The translations under genes and the position numbers were made by a program. A model generated the notes under the pieces. That model was not told the DNA's origin. It did not search any database and saw only the letters and a program-made list of their open reading frames with translations. DNA of 64,000 nucleotides from Bursaphelenchus xylophilus. Lineage: Eukaryota; Nematoda; Chromadorea; Rhabditida; Aphelenchoididae. The stretch is taken from contig CAJFCV020000003.1 in the NCBI GenBank assembly GCA_904066235.2, forward strand, positions 6,634,001 to 6,698,000. The letters run 5' to 3'. Of the stretch, positions 58,901 to 64,000 are shown piece after piece (the first letter of the stretch is position 1; each line of letters starts with the position of its first letter).

Positions 58901-61900
58901 TTTTTTCGCGATTGTTGCAGGGACACGCCAAAACGCGAAAACCTGCACTGTGCAAAATTATCACGACTTCTTGTCTCGGGTAGTACTATAGCATGCGCTC
59001 GCTAGACCCGCGTAAATGCCGACCACAAAAAAATTTTTGAAAAAATGGGGGCTATGCTTCATTTGGGGCCGATCGGATATCCGGCCAATTTTTATATCCA
59101 GTGTTGCAAAATTGAATGACTAGCTAGTCTTGGGTTACTCCGAGTTCACAACGGAGTATAAGTTGTCGGAGTTGGGCGATTGGGGAAAAAGACGATTGGG
59201 GAAAAGTACGATTGGGGAAACCGAAAAGTATTATTTTTCTTCCATGCAAATGTCGAAATTAGGATAACGAGGGTGCTCGTTTCGAAAATGACAATCATTT
59301 TTTTGATTCTTACTTGTTTTCTTAAGTAGTACTGTAAAGTAGTAATGTTTGATTTTTTTCATAAATACTCGATTTAGGGGTTTTCGAGGGTGCTGATTTC
59401 GAAAATCATGTTGATTTTTTCTGAACTTTACTATTTTTCCTTAAGTAGTAGTGTTAAAAAGTAACTTTTTAAAATTTTTCTAGAAATACTGGATATAGGG
59501 GTTTTCGAGGGTGCTGATTTCGAAAATCATGTTCCTTTTTTCTAGTTGTTACTTTTTTCCTAAGTAGTACTGTTAAGTAGTAATTTTTTTTTAATTTTCC
59601 AAAAATACTGAATTTAGAAGTTTTCGAAGGTGGTGGTCTCGAAAATCATGTTAACTTTTCTTCTAGTACTAATTAGTACTATCTGATACTATGGAGTACC
59701 AGCACCTTCGAAGACCCCTAAATCCGCGTCCCGACATTTCGGGTCAGGGACAACTCGGGTCGCGACAACTCGGGTCAACGACACTTCGGGTCAACGACAC
59801 CTCGGGTCAACGACATTTCGGGTCAACGATACCGTTTAATATTTTCGCTTCGGGACTGGGAAAAAAAAATTTTTTGGTATATTTGAAAAATTTTTGAAAT
59901 GTTTTCGCTTCGGGACTTAAAAAAAAAAGAATTTTTTGGAGAGTTTGAACAAATTTTTGAAATGTTTTCGCTTCGGGACGTGGGAAAAGGATTTTTTTGT
60001 TCTGAATGTTACACTTTTATTTTTCATACGGTACGAATGTTATTTCTTTTAAAATTTTTTGGATAAATAGTTATTTTAGGGGTAATTGAGGTTTATTTTA
60101 AAATTTTTTTGGGAAAATGGTGCTTATAAGCGACGAGCAAATAAAAAAACCGTTATGTGCATATAATCATTACGACTATCTTCTTACTCCACTCTCTGGC
60201 ACTGTCTGCGTTTAAATCCCGTGCTTCCAGTTAAAAACATTGACAATAGATACGATTTTCTTATTTGCTCGTGGCTTATACACTATTTCCCTAAAAAATT
60301 TAAAAAATAAACCTCAATTTTCCAAAAAATTCTTTTTTCCAAGTCCCGAAGCGAAAACATTTCAAAAATTTCTCAAATTCACCAAAAAATTCTTTTTTCC
60401 CAGTCCCGAAGCGAAAATATTAAACGGCATCGTTGACCCGAAATGTCGTTGACCCGAGGTGTCGTTGACCCGAAGTGTCGCTGACCCGAGTTGTCGCGAC
60501 CCGAGTTGTCCCTGACCCGAAATGTCGTAGCGCCCCTAAATCCAGTATTTTTGGAAAATTTTCAAAAAAGTACTACTTAACAGTACTACTTAAGAAAAAA
60601 GTAACAACTAGAAAAAATGAACATGATTTTCGAAATCAGCACCCTATCAAACCCCTATATCCAGTACTTTTAGAAAAATTTTAAAAAGTTACTGTTTAAC
60701 ACTACTACTTAAGAAAACAAGTAAGAATCAAAAAAATGAATGTCATTCGCGAAATGAGCACCCTCGATTATCCTAATTTCGACATTTGCATGGAAGAAAA
60801 ATAATCCTTTTCGGTTTCCCAATCGTCTTTTTCCCCAATCGTCCCTTTCCCCAATCGTCCCAGTTCCATAAGTTTTTCATGAACAAGCTCGCAAACTAGG
60901 TCGTGGCCGAGGTCAAGGAAGTCGCCTAAAATTACCCGAAAATGGTCTCATTGTTTGACTATGATGGTGAAGACCTTTTTTGGGTCAGGTCGTTGACTAT
61001 GCTTGGTCGTGACTCATTTCAGTACAAAAAGCTGTGCAAGCTGACATTTTTGAAATTGCAAAAAATAAATAATTTTTTCAGGGCTTTTTCCTCATAATGC
61101 CAACGATTATGAGGTGTTACAGTCAGCGGCAAACAAACAAGTTGTTCAAGAACATAGTCGAGTTTATTTGCAAGCAATTCTACATTCTTCACCGAAAGCC
61201 TTTTTTACTTCAAATGTTTGGATCCATCGCGGATATTTGTGACCAAAACAACGACGATCTCGAGATAAATGCGATGCAAATAAAAGCCAAATACTTATTC
61301 AACTTATTGTTGGCAATGGAAGATATGAACGAGCTCGAAGATGAACTGGATATTCTCCCTCTAGTCCCCTACCCAAAGCCTTTGAAAGCTTTGGATTTGT
61401 GTTATCGCGACGACCCCAACACCTTCCTTCTGTTGCCAGATGCCATTGCCAGTTGTGTCACTGTTTGTGCATTTGCTCCAGAATCCAAGAGAAGTCATCA
61501 GATGTTGTTGATAATGCAAGCTGTAATTCCACATCTCTTGAATAACCTGGAACATGAAACGACAAGGCAAAACAACATTCCGTCGGCATTGAAGCAAGAG
61601 ATTACGGCTTACACCACCATCTGCGTTGAGATGAGAGCATTGATTAACAGTTGCGAGACACTTTCCAGGTATGATCATTAAAGTCGAAGTTTGCATTTTG
61701 TTACTGCAAGTATACCAATTTCAGGGGCCCGACTCGAGCATTTGAAGCTGTGAGTGGTGGGAATGATCGGGGAAAATCTTTTATCGCAGAATCTCCCCAG
61801 TTCTTCGATCCCCCGACTGTCGCAGAAGAAGAACCGAAGAATAATCTTAAGGAAAGAAAGAATCAGAACACAACCTGGGACAATGTGGACAACAGTGAAC

Positions 61901-63970
61901 TCCAAAAAGAACTCTATCGAGGGCCAAGGGAAGCCTTGCTCTTGTTATGTGCAATGTTCATCGAGAAGGCTGGGAAAAGGTTAAAAGAATTGACAAAGTT
62001 GTCGGTCAACTTGGAACACTTCAAGATCCCAGAGATGTTTGATGCTCGATGTCACGTCAAGATCAGCGACGTTGCTTTGTCCCTTTTGAAAGTGGCTCCT
62101 TATGATCTTACTACAATGGGATCCCAAGGACTTCAAAAGTATGTCTTTAATGACTTATAAATAACGAGATTTAAGGTATTTTTTGGTGATATTACCGGTT
62201 GTCGATTGGTCGGTGGAGACAAGCCGGTCGGCTTTGAACATTATCCTGCGTCGATTGGACAAAGCAATATCCAAAATCGCGAAAAAGAGCTCTTCGAGGA
62301 AGAGGGCTAACTGGAACGCCATCGCTAACTGGCTAAATGGGCTTTACCAAACACTAGTTGCCTATCCTTACATTGCCCATCTGCATCCTTTGAAAACGAT
62401 GACTCAGATGTGTCTTAGACTGATTGCCGGGGACACCTTTTCCGAAGATCTGGTCTCTGCTCCAAATCTCTCGTCGACTACTAATAACACCATTTTGAAT
62501 CCACAAATACCGCCGTACAATTTCTGTGCAATTTCCCTCAAGATGGCTGCATTTATGATGCAAGCCCTGGGGCAATTTGCATTTTCATTGGAGATTATAT
62601 GCAGTCATGAAGGTCTTGGAGCCGCGTCAGAAAGGCCTGAAGCTGTGTTATGTCATATTCTGATCCCGTTATTCTTCTCAGCTGCAGCGCCAGGCAAAGA
62701 AGCTCCTCAATTTCAGGCAAAGGATATCTTATTTATATTGAACTTCATTCATAATACAATCAATCCGACTATCTCAAAGCAGAACACACCCACAAATGCA
62801 GGAACAACCTTGGCGTCTTCGTTGATAAGAGGGGCGGTCGCATCGCATAACACAGATGCATCAGGACGTCAAGGATCCATTTCTGTGACTGACAAAGGCC
62901 ATATTGCTACAGTATCAACTCACAGAATCATTCGGGAATCCGTGGTTCAATCCGTCTTCCTAGCCTTGAAAGTTTTGATCGTCGTTTTTCATCGGCAGTT
63001 AACCGCACACTGGGTTAAAATTTCCAGAATAGTCAAAGACATCGCCTCAAAGAGATTGGGAGGTTCTTGTATGTACAATTTCATGGAGTTTGCGAGTCAC
63101 CTGAACCTTCCAATTTCACTGATCATCGTCCCCGTCATCCAGCAAAAGCTGAATCAAAGAAATATCTCCGAACAAGAAGCGGCTTGGCACAATGATTTCA
63201 GAGATCGTCTTCTGAAGATCAAGAAAGTCAGTTTGGAGGACATCAAAGGTTATAGTCAACTACTTACCAGACTCCAGCAAGAACTCAATCACATGAAAGA
63301 TGACTTCTCTTCTCGATTGGTCGAATTCCCTCGATCTCACACTCCCACCATCGGTGATCTTAATAGTGATTCTGGGAGTACCCAAAGTGTCTCTACTCAC
63401 AAATCAGGACGTCCAAATGAATCTCGTCGTTTATCTTCTTCAACGGCGTTCTCTAAACTGAGAAATGCTGGTAAGAGTATATCCTCGACCGGCCATCAAT
63501 CCATGAGTTCTGATGCCGGAGGGCATAATCTTCATGATGCGACAATCTTGGAAGACATTGAGGACGAGACTACACAGATGATGACGGGGAAAATGCAGAA
63601 AAGTCCATCCTTCCCAAGCACGCGACATCCATCACATGTCTTCAGGGCACGATCAATAACTGGTTTGGGGGTCTTTAGAAGCATGAGACGGAAATCGACC
63701 ACAGGAAAAGAAGAAATGCTGACTTCAGAAGATGAAGCAAAGCCGTTCAGACTAAAGGATATGCATCATCGGAGAACCAAGAGCTGGAACAAGAAGTAGG
63801 TTACTGTAAGAACTGATTTTATATTTGCAGGCACAAGACATTGACCGATGATTCTGTGCTCATCTCTCCTTTAACAATGCCCCAGTCACGTATTCAGACA
63901 GCAGGGCAATCAATTGCCGAGAGTTTTCATCAAAAGAGTACTGGGAGTAGTGGAGGCGACAGACATAGAG
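49932..63970 (+). CDS. unc-80: UNC-80, subunit of the NALCN sodium-leak channel complex (3' end outside window)
   Basis: Twenty-seven exons join in phase: 49932-50065, 50100-50148, 50318-50437, 50480-50608, 50645-50815, 50850-51228, 51271-51434, 51471-51561, 51596-52088, 52126-52242, 52305-53253, 53321-54100, 54138-54603, 54678-54890, 54999-55125, 55161-55210, 55345-55593, 55836-56047, 56084-56293, 56328-57713, 57747-57979, 58018-58339, 58375-58554, 61082-61668, 61725-62138, 62176-63795 and 63831-63970. This yields about 3,330 residues before the edge. Blocks matching vertebrate UNC80 run colinearly: PLPIQTFLWRQT, HLFINVINGILIMH-type helices, QFYILHRKPFLLQMF, LKSLDFCY-like and APYDLTTM. UNC-80 is a large helical-repeat scaffold that bridges UNC-79 and NALCN and is needed for neuronal Na+ leak. 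The ATG is provisional: an acceptor-like TTTTAG at 49980 suggests a separate short first exon. Intron 23 (58555-61081) is filled with repeats. Confidence 0.93.
58616..58754. repeat. Short palindromic MITE, GTCTGTCGGGAAAATAA family, copy 4 (truncated)
   Basis: Read on the minus strand it starts AGTCTGTCGGGAAAATAACG and follows copy 2 ('gtctcgcctcatcg', 'gatgatgggcgattcc'), but stops at GATGACT before its second terminal repeat. It lies in intron 23 of unc-80. Confidence 0.7.
58757..58986. repeat. GCACAGTGCA-type palindromic element
   Basis: The arms (ACAAAAAGTCCTGATAATTT and the inverse of ACAAGAAGTCGTGATAATTT) enclose 'gccgtgcag', 'gcaccgtgcaaa', 'cagtgcactgcagtgca' and 'tgcactgtgcaaa'. It directly follows the truncated MITE. 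Confidence 0.65.
59174..60861. mobile_element. Outer foldback with CGATTGGGGAAA ends and tandem-unit arms
   Basis: The left end has three CGATTGGGGAAA-type units, mirrored as CCCCAATCGTC units at the right. Each arm then carries tandem units of about 115-125 bp with 'taagtagtact' and 'ggtgctgatttcgaaaatcat'. The loop is occupied by another foldback. It lies in intron 23 of unc-80, whose flanking splice sites are intact. Confidence 0.7.
59726..60534. mobile_element. Foldback with GACCCGAAATGTCG ends, copy 2, nested
   Basis: It has the same terminal runs, the same 60-bp 'ttcgcttcgggac' units and the same palindromic centre as the 16.3-kb copy. The two dissimilar outer flanks occur in reverse order (GCGTCCCGACA at the left, TGTCGTAGCGCC at the right), so it is inserted in the opposite orientation. 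Confidence 0.75.
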
Positions 63971-64000
63971 GTAAGGCATCATTACTATACTGGGTTAAGT

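Overview
The window is nuclear DNA of a nematode. Every long gene is split into exons joined by GT..AG introns, many only 40-70 bp long, with the worm-type acceptor TTTTCAG/TTTTTAG. The products are animal neuronal, ciliary and membrane proteins whose closest counterparts I recognise in nematodes: TWK two-pore K+ channels, UNC-80, a TAT-1-like flippase, a BAIAP3/UNC-13-family protein and a large non-classical cadherin. I cannot name the species. Bacterial features such as operons, Shine-Dalgarno sites and CRISPR arrays are absent.

Layout: 1-2.5 kb is repeat-rich, with a TA-flanked inverted-repeat element and a short palindromic element. 2.56-6.79 kb (+) holds a TWK K+ channel with apparently three alternative first exons. 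9.2-14.2 kb (+) encodes a BAIAP3/Munc13-4-like C2-MUN-C2 protein. 14.6-21.7 kb (+) is a second TWK channel whose last intron is 5.5 kb of foldback repeats, including a palindrome of about 2 kb. 21.96-26.43 kb (-) is a complete P4-ATPase in 15 exons, followed by 27.13-27.74 kb (-), mitochondrial ribosomal protein bL32m. 29.05-42.15 kb (+) is a 22-exon cadherin with a complete OSCP1/NOR1-like gene nested on the opposite strand in one intron. 42.2-49.9 kb is a transposon graveyard of nested foldback elements, one with a Tc3-like transposase relic. 49.9 kb to the right edge (+) is unc-80, whose 3' end lies beyond the window.

The genes do not form one pathway. Several act at excitable or secretory membranes: TWK channels set resting K+ leak, UNC-80 supports the NALCN Na+ leak channel, BAIAP3 acts in dense-core vesicle traffic and the flippase keeps phosphatidylserine on the inner leaflet. 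Exon joins were worked out by hand by matching reading phase across each intron. Five genes close cleanly from start to stop; the start of the BAIAP3-like gene, the start of unc-80 and the C-terminus of the OSCP1-like gene are less certain. No clearly new functional system was found. The most unusual content is the density and nesting of palindromic elements, some carrying tRNA-like segments.
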